In this document: one piece after another, positions 19,846 through 27,550 of the stretch
How the letters are laid out: every line of letters begins with the position of its first letter
How positions within the stretch are numbered: position 1 is the first letter of the stretch
NCBI GenBank assembly: GCA_964344155.1
Contig: CAYFMG010000013.1
Location: forward strand, 1 to 27,550
Direction: 5' to 3'
From: UBA6164 sp964344155
GTDB taxonomy: Bacteria; Patescibacteriota; Gracilibacteria; BD1-5; UBA6164
Length of the DNA: 27,550 nucleotides
Made by a program: the position numbers and the translations under genes
The notes under the pieces: generated by a model
Databases searched by the model: none
What the model was told of the DNA's origin: nothing
What the model saw: the letters and a program-made list of their open reading frames with translations, nothing else

Positions 19846-21300
19846 TTAAAATTTATTATTTATTTCTAGTCAGACAGCTTTTGTTAATTTTAATAACAAA
19901 GTTTGGTCTACTTTACTTTCTTTTTGGATATCCATATTTAAAACAAAATTTATTAAACCTAAAAATGTTTTAAATATACCATAATCTCAACTATAATCCT
20001 CATTGTTTCTAGCACTTAGTAAATCCTTTATATCAACAAATCAATTATTGTTTAAGATTTCTTTAGCTTTAAGTAACAATTTATCTTTAAATTTAAAATC
20101 TATCATAAAAGTACTTAAACTATTTCTTGTAATTCTATCCACTACTTGCTCTGAATTAAATAAAATATAGGTTTTTACTATATCATTCCAGGTTAATTCA
20201 ATCTTATCTCATCATTTTTGTTTAAAAAATACTATATCTCTTATTTCTTCTATTTCTTTATTAACATACATAATAGATATTGATTTTTCTTTTTTTTCTA
20301 ATTGCTCTTTAATAGCTTCTAATAAACCTCAAAATCCTAATTCTTTGATAAAAGTATCTAATTTCTTAATTCAAATGTGAACATAAGTAGTAACAACTCT
20401 ATCCATAACAGAATTATAAATATGAAAGAAATCATTAAAAATACCTAATTCTTTTTCTTCTAAAAGATTTCACTTTCTTATTCAACTAATAATATCTAAA
20501 CTAGAAGTATATCATCTTTCAGCTAAAGCTTCTAATGCTTTTTGTTTTTTCTCTTCCGGAGATAATGAATCAATATATATCTGCTTTTCTATTTCTTTTT
20601 TTCAGTCTTCATCTACAAAATTATATATTAAATCTTGCTTATCTATTGTTTCAAAAAACTTTAATAAAACTTTTATATCTATCAATATTCTTCATCATTG
20701 ATCTTCATAATATTGTAATATTTCTAATCAAGTTAAACTATATTCTAATCATCAATCTAAAGATTTTGTATAAAATACTTCTCCTTTAAAATCTTCAATA
20801 GTACTTATTTTACTCAAACGGTCTTTTGTCATAATTTCACTAAGTACTAAATTGCTACTTTTTATTCAAATAGCACGACTTAATTCTTTTAATTTTAAAA
20901 AATTAACTGAATTAATATATCTCTCTCAGAAAATACGGTAAACAAAAGCATTTAATGTAATTCAATTTATTAGATCAAAATTAAAAAAATTACTATTTTT
21001 TATAATTAAAAAATCTAATTCATTAATTCATTTTTCATCTAATAGATCCTTTAAAATTAATATAATTTCTTCCTTTGTTTTTCATTCAAAAAACTCTCTA
21101 TTCCTTCTTTGTTCAGAATTTTCCATCGCATATATTCAATTTAAAGTAGATGAACCTTCATTATATCATTGCCTATTATCTCTTCTTGTTAATATACGAC
21201 TGATACTTCATTGTCTTTTTTCTTTTTCAGCATCAAAAATATCTCTCTTACCATTACTTACAAGGTTATCTAAACCAAAATTAGAGTCATCTAATCCCAT
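19846..21300 (-). CDS. Unknown protein B of a paralogous pair, two and a half copies of the module
   Basis: A 484-residue soluble protein with no recognised family. After a polar N-terminus rich in Asn, Arg and Asp (1-70) it has module copies at about 75-235 and 250-405 and a half copy from about 405 to the end. KALEALAERGYTSSLDI (254-270) lines up with KALEVLDKLGCTSVLDF (89-106) of protein A, and the last half copy shares YSGD[FY]..F..F with A residues 115-125. Within B, FKGEVFYTK (171-179) matches IRDIVFFKQK (353-362). B is preceded by the best promoter in the window and precedes A in the same operon. Start chosen at the first ATG, 28 bases from the predicted transcription start. Confidence 0.75.
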
Positions 21301-21334
21301 AGAAAATAAAAAATATTATAAAATAATTTCGCGT

Positions 21335-21362
21335 ATTATAATTAATATTATTAAAATGTCAA
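21335..21362 (-). promoter_or_regulatory. Near-consensus promoter of the paralogous pair
   Basis: On the minus strand TTGACA (21357-21362), a 16-base spacer and TATAAT (21335-21340). Both hexamers match the sigma-70 consensus exactly. Confidence 0.85.
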
Positions 21363-21397
21363 GACTTTTGTTTTTAACATATAATATAACTTTGTAC

Positions 21398-21425
21398 TTG
21401 AAAATAGAGAAAAAATAGATATAAA
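21398..21425 (+). promoter_or_regulatory. Likely promoter of the murE-dnaX-priA operon
   Basis: TTGAAA (21398-21403), a 16-base spacer and TATAAA (21420-21425), about 33 bases before the murE ATG. A second -10-like TATAAT at 21380-21385 has no good -35. Confidence 0.5.
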
Positions 21426-21457
21426 AGAATTAACTTAAAATTAATAATATTTCAAAA

Positions 21458-22771
21458 ATGCTAAACAAACTAAAAAAGCTAGTAGCTCTAGATAATCCTA
21501 TGAGATTATTTTACCATAAACTAAGAGCAATAATAGCAAATATTTATTATGGTTTTCCTAGCAAAAATATGACAATCATATGAGTAACAGGTACAAACTG
21601 AAAAACAACAACATGTAACATAATAGCAAAATGATTACAACAAGCAGGGAAAAAAGTCTTTATGTTTTCTACTGTAAATATCATAATAAATGACAAAGAA
21701 TACCAAAATGATACAAAAATGACATCTCCTGATGTTTTTGAATTACAAAGACTACTAAAAATAGCAAAAAGTGAATGATGTGAAATAGCTGTAATAGAAA
21801 CAGCAAGTCACTGAATAAAAATGCATAGAGTATGGGGAATAGAGTATGATATAGCAGTATTAACAAATATAAGCCAAGACCACTTGGACTTACATAGAAC
21901 AATGAAGGACTATGTAAATACAAAACTAAAACTGTTTAAAAACTTAATTTCAAACAATAGGAAACCTTGAGTTAAAAAAACAGCAGTAATAAACAAAAAC
22001 AGTGACTACTCTGATCTATTTCTAGCTGAAACATTTGATTCACTATATACATATTGAACAGGTAGAGGTATAGATCTAGTAGCAGAAAACATAGAAAACA
22101 AATGAATAATAACAAAGTTTTCTATAGATGTAGCTTGACCAGATATAAAAATAGAAACAAAACTAAGATGAGACTTCAACATACAAAACATCCTAGCTGC
22201 TGTATGAGTTTTTATTACACTATGAATTAAGTCTGAAGAAATAACAAAGATAGTAAAGACCGTTACTTGAGTACCATGAAGAATGGAAAATATAGAAAAT
22301 GATGAATGATATCATATACTAGTTGATTATGCTCACACTGCTGATGCTTTGGAAAAAGTTCTTGAAACTATTAAAGCAATAGATTGAATAAAAAGAGTAA
22401 TAACTGTTTTTGGAGCGACTTGAGATAGAGATAAAACTAAAAGACCTATTATGTGAGAAATAGTATCTAGGTTATCTGATGTAGTTATTTTAACACAAGA
22501 TGATGATTACAGTGAAAAAACCGAAGAAATAATAAAAGATGTATTACCAGGTATAGAAAGAAAAGAATGAGAAGACTTTTGGGTAATACCAACAAGAAAA
22601 GAAGCAATTCAAACAGCATTATTAAAAGCAGAAAAAGACGATATAATACTAGTAGCCTGAAAATGAGATGAACACATAATGATGACAAACCAGTGACCTG
22701 TAAAATGGCATGACAAAACAGTAATACAAGAATTACTAAAACAAATAGATGATAATAAAATAATTAAATAA
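21458..22771 (+). CDS. murE: Mur ligase, MurE type (UDP-MurNAc-tripeptide synthase)
   Basis: Adds the third amino acid to the peptidoglycan stem peptide, using ATP. The 437-residue protein has the Mur P-loop GVTGTNGKTT (G45-T50), TSPD, the ETASHGI motif, the LTNISQDHLDLH carbamylated-lysine-region motif, VDYAHTADALE and VFGATGDRDKTKRP, all characteristic of MurE rather than MurC, D or F. It is shorter than typical MurE (about 490): the N-terminal UDP-binding domain is reduced to about 40 residues. At the site of the diaminopimelate-specific DNPR motif it reads LTQDDDYSE (D348-Y351), so the third residue cannot be predicted. It opens an operon; dnaX follows after two bases. Confidence 0.88.
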
Positions 22772-22773
22772 AT

Positions 22774-24174
22774 ATGAGCTTATATTTAAAATATAGACCT
22801 TCTGACTTTGCAAACCTAGTATGACAAAGTTTTGTAAAAGAAACACTACAAAAAGCAATCGAACAAGACAAAACAGTTTGAGCTTATTTGTTTTGCTGAC
22901 CAAGATGAACTTGAAAAACAACAACAGCCAGACTTTTAGCAAAAACTATAAACTGTATAAATCCAGATAAATGAAATCCTTGTTTAAAATGTGAAATATG
23001 TACAGATTTTGCTCTAGAAAAACTGATAGATATAATAGAAATAGATGCCGCTAGTCATACTGGTGTGGATAATATAAGAGAAATAATTGAAAAAGCTCAA
23101 TTTTCTCCAACAAAGACGAAGTACAAGATATATATAATAGATGAAGTACATATGCTTAGTAAATGAGCATTCAATGCTTTATTAAAAATCCTTGAAGAGC
23201 CACCAAAACATGTTAAGTTTATACTAGCAACAACAGAAACTCACAAAGTACCTGAAACTATTATATCTCGTTGTCAAAGATATGATTTCAAAAGAATATC
23301 AAATAACGACATGAAGGAAAGATTAGAATTTATAGCTAAGTCTGAAGATATAAAAGCTGATTCTAAGTCTATAGAATACATAATTAAAAATTCTTCAGGA
23401 TGACTTAGAAACGCTATTTCACTATTTGAACAACTAATAACAGACTCTGAAATAAACTATGAAAATATAGTAAAAAAATTAGAAATAGTAGACGAAAACT
23501 TAATAGAATCATTTTTAAATCACCTTGTATCAAAAGATAACAAAGCTATTGAAATCTTTGAAAAAATGATTGATGATGGAAAAAATATAAAACTATTTTT
23601 CAAAGAAGTATTATTTTTTACAAAAAATAAATCTCTAGAGGAATTAAGACTATGATCTGATATAACAAAATATATTAATATCCTTGAGATACTAGATGAT
23701 TCATATTCAAAGACAAAAAATTCTCTAGATGAAAATACTACTTTTTTGATATGAGTATTAAAAATACTTAATTGAGGAATAACCTTAGAAGAAAGACCGG
23801 TCTCTAAATGAAAAAACTTAAACAAAGAAAAGACCGGTCTTGAAAAAATAGAACACAATGATATAGATGATATATTCTGAGAAACAGAAAAACCTCAAAT
23901 TAATCCCCCTGTCACAAGTGACATCCCCCTTACTAAGGGGGAACAAAATTTTAATGTAGATACTTTTATAACAAAATTAAAAGAAAACTGAGCAAAATGA
24001 TGATTAACAATGGCTATAAGATGAACAAATCTAAGTATAAATTGAAATACTTTAACTATCTGAGTAAAAACAAAAATAGCAAAAACACAAGTAGAAAATG
24101 TTGATAATATATCTATAATGACAAAATCTCTAGAAGATATGTGATTTAACACACCTGAAATAAAAATTAGTTAA
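22774..24174 (+). CDS. dnaX: DNA polymerase III subunit gamma/tau
   Basis: The clamp-loader ATPase of the replicative polymerase. The 466-residue product opens with YLKYRPSDFANLVGQ. Walker A is GPRGTGKTT (42-50), zinc cysteines are C61, C70, C73 and C76, Walker B is IIDEVHML (121-128) and the SRC motif is at 165-167. The C-terminal part holds a short domain that resembles the tau/gamma tail. Residues about 377-390 (NPPVTSDIPLTKGE) are encoded by a palindromic repeat in the linker between the collar and tail. A 10-base palindrome AGACCGGTCT appears twice just before it. Length is short for a tau form, closer to gamma. Confidence 0.95.
23794..23840 (+). repeat. Direct repeat of the palindrome AGACCGGTCT in dnaX
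   Basis: The 10-base palindrome is at 23794-23803 and 23831-23840, 37 bases apart, in the low-conservation linker of DnaX. It is much more GC-rich than its surroundings. Confidence 0.7.
23902..23942 (+). repeat. Palindromic repeat inside dnaX
   Basis: Two nested hairpins, TGTCAC/GTGACA and CCCCCTTA/TAAGGGGG, with C-runs between, in frame in the DnaX linker. It is related in style to the elements in miaB and the methyltransferase gene but is a different subtype. Confidence 0.8.
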
Positions 24175-24182
24175 CTTTTTAT

Positions 24183-25139
24183 ATGTATATCTTAGTTTCA
24201 CCATTTTTTAAATCCTTTAATGCTACATGACTAACTTATCATGTAGCAGATTTTTTAAGTAAAGATATAGAAATATGAAACATAGTAGAAATACCCTTTA
24301 AAGAAAAAATAGAGCTAGGAGTGGTACTGAAAAAAAATATAGAAATAGAAAATAAACTAAATGAAACAAAAATAAAATCAATAATATCGATATATAATAA
24401 CAATATATTTTTAAGTAAATATAGAACAGAATTATTACAATGGATAAGTGATTATTATATAACAAACATACATAATTCAAACAACCTATTTTTTCCAAAA
24501 AACCTAGTAGAAAAGATCAGAAAACAAAAATTAAAAATAGACAATACAGAGGAATACAACTACCTATACAATCATGAAATATGATTATCTACAAACCAAG
24601 AAAAAGCATTTACAGAAATAAAACACTCAAAAAACAACAAAATACTTTTTTATTGATTAACATGAAGCTGAAAAACAGAGATTTATATAAAACTAATTAA
24701 AGAGTGCCTAGAAAAAGGTGAGCAAACATTACTACTAATACCAGAAATAGTACTAACAAATCAAATATCAGAAAAAATCAAAAAAGTATTCTCTCAAGAT
24801 GTAATAATCATAAATTCAACAATAACAGACGCTACAAAAACCAAATATTGGTTAGCAATAAATTCACTAAAAGCAAAAATAATAATAGGAACACGTTCAG
24901 CCTTATTTTATCCATATAATAACCTATGATTAATAATTATAGATGAAGAACATGATAACTCATATATATCAGACTCAGCCCCTAGATACAATAGTATAGA
25001 AGTAGCTGAAAAAATAACAGAATTGAATTGAAATAAACTAGTGCTAGCTAGCTGAACCCCTAGTATAAAATCTATGTACAAATGAGTTAAATCTGAATAC
25101 AAAATAGTAAACTTATTAGAAAAATATAAAAATCCTTAA
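24183..25139 (+). CDS. priA: Truncated primosomal helicase PriA (N-terminal and first helicase lobe only)
   Basis: PriA restarts stalled replication forks. This product has 318 residues against about 700-730 for the family. It keeps a PriA-like 3' DNA-end-binding region (VSPFFKSFNATGLTYHV), a winged-helix-like stretch, Walker A GLTGSGKTEIY (158-168), LIPEI, GTRSALF (236-242), the DEEH box at 254-257 and motif III LASGTPS. It then ends at EYKIVNLLEKYKNP. The zinc-binding cysteine cluster and the whole second RecA lobe with motifs IV-VI are missing; only one cysteine is present in the protein. A terminator covers the stop codon and the next gene is on the other strand, so the rest is not nearby. 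It cannot be a complete helicase alone. Confidence 0.85.
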
Positions 25140-25163
25140 CTTAATAGTTAAGGATTTTTTTTA
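25127..25163. terminator. Bidirectional terminator after priA
   Basis: AAATCCTTAACT/AGTTAAGGATTT stem with a four-base loop followed by T-run. The priA stop is in the left arm and the convergent gene's stop begins at 25161. Confidence 0.85.
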
Positions 25164-25997
25164 TTCATTCATAAACTGTTTATCTCTTTCTTCATCAAGA
25201 AGTTGTTTTTGTTTTATAAGTCATGCTATAGAAGTAGCAGTTGATGTTAATATTTTTTTATCAAGCTCATTAAAGTTATCTGACTTTTTAAGAAAAACTA
25301 AATAACCTAAATTGTTATGTCATATAGATAATCTTTGAGTAAAAGTACTAAAACCATCTACTTTTAGATCAAGCAAATCAAGCTTACTATTAGTAATCTC
25401 TATTACCTTGTTTTGCATCTTTGTTTTTTGTCTTGTATCATACCTAAGAGTAATATAGTTATCCATTACAGGATTTGTTTCATAGTATATTATTTCTGAT
25501 ACATCTATAGACTCTTTTAATTTTTCTATTAGTTCAAATATTTTCTTTATATTTATCTCTTCCAAAGCAATTATTTCATTACTTATTTTATAGTTTGCTG
25601 TTATCAGATAGTTTGCATCAAGCAGTCTTTTATTTGATAAAAAGATTATATACTTAAGTAGTTCAAAAGCTTCTTTTGGATATTTTTTAGAAAAATCATA
25701 TATTCATTTCTCTGCATCTATAGATAATAAAAGAGTTTTTCTTTTGGCTACTATACTTACTTGTTTAGCTTCATTATTACTTAATGCGGCTTCTCAAAAA
25801 ACATCATTCTGTTTTAAATAAGCAAGTATTTTTGTTTCGTTTTTTTGTTTCGTTGTATATTTTTCTACTGATAATTCTCAAGCAAGTACTATATAAATAT
25901 TATTATCAACTTGTCACTCTGAAAAAAGCACCTGAGATTTCTCAAGAACTACTTCTTTAAAGTATCAAGAATTTTTTAATATATTTATATCTAACAT
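25161..25997 (-). CDS. Cyclic-nucleotide-binding-domain protein
   Basis: A 278-residue cytoplasmic protein. The first about 125 residues look like a cNMP-binding (CAP_ED) fold: SQVLFSEGQVDNNIYIVLAGEL, then LKQNDVFGEAAL (the phosphate-binding-cassette position, but without the Arg that contacts cyclic phosphate in cAMP receptors). Residues about 150-265 are a second domain of mixed helices and strands with a GAF-like look (LGYLVFLKKSDNFNELDKKILTSTATSIAGLI). No DNA-binding helix-turn-helix is visible, so it is more likely a sensor or partner protein than a CRP-type regulator. It is downstream of pilT on the same strand, separated by a MITE-like element, which suggests a role in pilus motility control; this is inference. 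Confidence 0.75.
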
Positions 25998-26027
25998 TTA
26001 TTTTAAATAATTATTAATCTAACTTTT

Positions 26028-26128
26028 TCATAACTCAATCCTGAATCCTTTCTCTTACTTAAGAGAAAGGGGCTACATTTTTGGTCCTCCCTCTCTTGGA
26101 TAAGAGAGGGAATTCAAGGGTGAGTTAT
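26028..26128. repeat. MITE-like element, copy 3 (between pilT and the cNMP gene)
   Basis: Left end and first about 45 bases are almost identical to copy 2 (TCATAACTCAATCCTGAATCC, CTTACTTAAG hairpin). The core reads GGCTACA and the right half is shorter, ending in AATTCAAGGGTGAGTTAT. The right end is five bases from the pilT stop. Confidence 0.85.
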
Positions 26129-26132
26129 TTTA

Positions 26133-27230
26133 TTAATCTAACATCATTTCTATACCATCTTTATCTCTAACATAACTCATAAGAGTTTCTTTCGAGATAA
26201 TTTGTTTTTTGTATAGGGCAAGTAAGTATTTATCCATAAGGATCATTCATTGTTTTTGTCATACTTCAAGAACACTATATAGTTGATGAGTTTTTGCTCA
26301 TATAACTAGATTTTTAATCGCATCATTTGTTATAAGTATTTCTCTTGCTGCAACTCTTCCTTTTGTATCTGATCTAGAAACAAGCCTTTGAGATACAACT
26401 CATACTAAACTCATTGCTAATTGCATTCTTATTTGTGTTTGTTGTGGTCATGGAAATACATCAACAATTCTATCAATAGTTTGTACTGAATCATTTGTAT
26501 GTAGAGTAGAGAATACCAAGTGTCATGTCTCAGCTAATGTAATAGCTGCTTTAATAGTTTCAGGATCTCTCATTTCTCATATCATTATTACATCTGGATC
26601 TTCTCTTAGAGATGCTCTTATTGCATTTGAAAATCATTTAGTATGACTTCATACTTCTCTTTGATTAACAAGTGATTGTTTTGAATTAAATGCAAATTCT
26701 ACTGGATCTTCTATAGTAATTATATGTTTTTTATAATTTGAGTTTATATAATCTATCATTGCAGCAAGATTTGTTGATTTACCTGATCAAGTTGGTCATG
26801 TAACAAGTATTAATCATTTATTCTTTTTACACATAGATTCTATTTGTTCTCCAAGTCATAATTCTTTAAGTGTAGGGATTTTACTAGGAATTCTTCTCAG
26901 GGCTACAGAGTAACCATTTGTATCCATATAACAGTTAACTCTATATCTATCACCATTTTCTACAGAGTAAGAGTTATCTAATTCTAGATTTTCTTCAAAC
27001 TTTTTAAGACCTTCTTCTCAAGCAATAGCTATAATAACTCATTTTATATCCTCTTTTGTTAATTCAGGAACAGCAAAATCAGCTCAGTTAACATCAACAT
27101 TATCCAAGCTTTCTATCTCTCATGAGTTATTTCTAATTTTTACTTTTTCTCAAGTAGTAATATGAATATCAGGGTAGTTCTTAGCAGAAGAGTACCTTAA
27201 AATATTATCTATAGTTTCTTTATAGTTCAT
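26133..27230 (-). CDS. pilT: Type IV pilus twitching motility ATPase PilT
   Basis: The hexameric ATPase that powers pilus retraction. The 365-residue product has Walker A GPTGSGKST (145-153), the Asp box ITIEDPVEF (171-179), Walker B DVIMIGEMRD (213-222), the His box LAETGHLVFSTLHTN (232-246) and, near the end, AIKNLVIGAKTHQLYSV, which corresponds to the PilT-specific AIRNLIREGKTHQ. This separates it from PilB/PilF. Length is normal. It faces a pilin gene across a divergent intergenic region, so a type IV pilus locus extends beyond the window. Confidence 0.94.
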
Positions 27231-27275
27231 ATTTTTAAATATTAATTTATTTAAATTACAATATAATTTTATCAC

Positions 27276-27305
27276 AATATAATTATTAATGCAAATATTT
27301 GACAA
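27276..27305 (-). promoter_or_regulatory. Possible promoter of pilT
   Basis: On the minus strand TTGTCA (27300-27305) and TATATT (27276-27281) are 18 bases apart, about 45 bases before the ATG. Confidence 0.4.
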
Positions 27306-27365
27306 TTTATTTTTTTTATTTAAAAGAGGAGCTATTTTTATCAACCACTTTCAAACAAAATAAAC

Positions 27366-27393
27366 TTGCTATTTTAGTAAATACTATTATATT
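27366..27393 (+). promoter_or_regulatory. Possible promoter of the pilin gene
   Basis: TTGCTA (27366-27371), a 16-base spacer and TATATT (27388-27393). If used, transcription would start about 27400, which would place the whole palindromic repeat in the 5' leader of the pilin mRNA. Confidence 0.4.
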
Positions 27394-27404
27394 AATTAGG
27401 TATT

Positions 27405-27464
27405 ACCACCCCCTAACCCCCTCCTTACTAAGGAGGGGGAATGAAACGAAGTGAAAGGGGTGGT
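27405..27464 (+). repeat. C-rich palindromic repeat, full intergenic copy
   Basis: The reference-like full copy of the element: ACCACCCC/GGGGTGGT outer arms, hairpin CCCCCTCCTTA/TAAGGAGGGGG, spacer GAATGAAACGAAGTGAAA. It lies 28 bases before the pilin ATG. Confidence 0.93.
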
Positions 27465-27491
27465 CTAAATTTATTACATAATTAAAAAATT

Positions 27492-27550
27492 ATGAAAAAA
27501 AATACACAAACAATGATTTACATTAGTAGAATTAATAGTTGTGATAAGTA
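27492..27550 (+). CDS. Type IV prepilin, 5' end, with an apparent frameshift in an A8 tract
   Basis: ATG at 27492 is followed by eight A. Read straight on, the product is MKKNTQTMIYISRIN, which resembles nothing. Read with seven A, it is MKKIHKQGFTLVELIVVIS, a textbook type III signal/prepilin start, with TGA as the glycine cleaved by prepilin peptidase. The +1 frame itself has no ATG, GTG or TTG start upstream before its stop at 27466. The gene therefore needs a one-base slip, or the tract is miscounted in the assembly. It is divergent from pilT. The rest of the gene is beyond the window. Confidence 0.7.
   Translation, partial: MKKNTQTMIYISRINSCDK

Noticed and set aside
24222..24247. Perfect 9-base inverted repeat GCTACATGA/TCATGTAGC near the priA start
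   Set aside because: It lies in codons for the conserved PriA GLTYHV region, so it is more likely a coincidence of coding sequence than a regulatory hairpin.
2008..25139. Reading TGA as tryptophan (code 4) rather than glycine
   Set aside because: TGA falls at P-loop and other invariant glycines in many families, and TGG is used normally for tryptophan.
27150..27344. Longer pilT start upstream of 27230
   Set aside because: The upstream extension is AT-rich, runs through the promoter-like region and has no PilT-like residues; the ATG at 27230 gives the normal MNYKETID start.
1..27550. tRNA genes, rRNA genes and CRISPR arrays
   Set aside because: No cloverleaf with a TPsiC arm, no rRNA stretch and no regularly spaced direct repeats were seen; the recurring repeats are dispersed palindromes, not an array.

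Overview
The window is AT-rich and comes from a bacterium that reads TGA as glycine (genetic code 25), as in Candidatus Gracilibacteria (BD1-5/GN02) and Absconditabacteria (SR1) of the Patescibacteria/CPR. The evidence is internal. TGA fills invariant glycine positions in the Walker A motifs of the ABC transporter, DnaA, DnaX, MurE, PriA and PilT, in the ABC signature, in the SecF GGI motif and at the prepilin cleavage glycine. Tryptophan is still TGG. Under the standard code almost every gene here looks shattered; under code 25 nineteen complete and two partial reading frames appear, nearly gap-free. Shine-Dalgarno sequences are absent: starts sit behind A-rich leaders.

Layout. 1-1799: 3' part of a phage-tail-like SPRY/DUF7483 protein. 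2008-6646 (+): secF, an ABC exporter, uppS and a polyprenyl diphosphate synthase (envelope export and isoprenoid lipid carrier). 6674-7285 (-): clpP. 7428-12194 (+): gltX, a small zinc-ribbon protein, a membrane-anchored coiled-coil protein, a dCMP deaminase, miaB and a small membrane protein. 12210-14577 (-): rnpB, adk and a Trm11-like methyltransferase. 14836-18481 (+): dnaA and a DUF4012 membrane protein. 18573-21300 (-): two adjacent unknown proteins built from the same repeated module, behind a near-consensus promoter. 21458-25139 (+): a tightly packed murE-dnaX-priA operon in which PriA lacks its second helicase lobe. 25161-27230 (-): pilT followed by a cyclic-nucleotide-binding-domain protein. 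27492-end (+): the start of a type IV pilin gene, out of frame across an A8 tract.

The clearest unusual theme is a set of short palindromic repeats scattered through the window. They lie between genes (often touching a stop codon) and also inside three coding regions, where they stay in frame: one in miaB, three in the Trm11-like gene and one in dnaX. The miaB insert contains a TGA that is tolerable only because TGA means glycine. A second, MITE-like family of about 100-120 bp with inverted ends has three copies, one of which supplies the stop codon of adk. The other strong candidates for something new are the paralogous repeat-module pair at 18573-21300 and the homopolymer frameshift at the pilin start.

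All functional calls are from reading motifs by eye; no database search was run.
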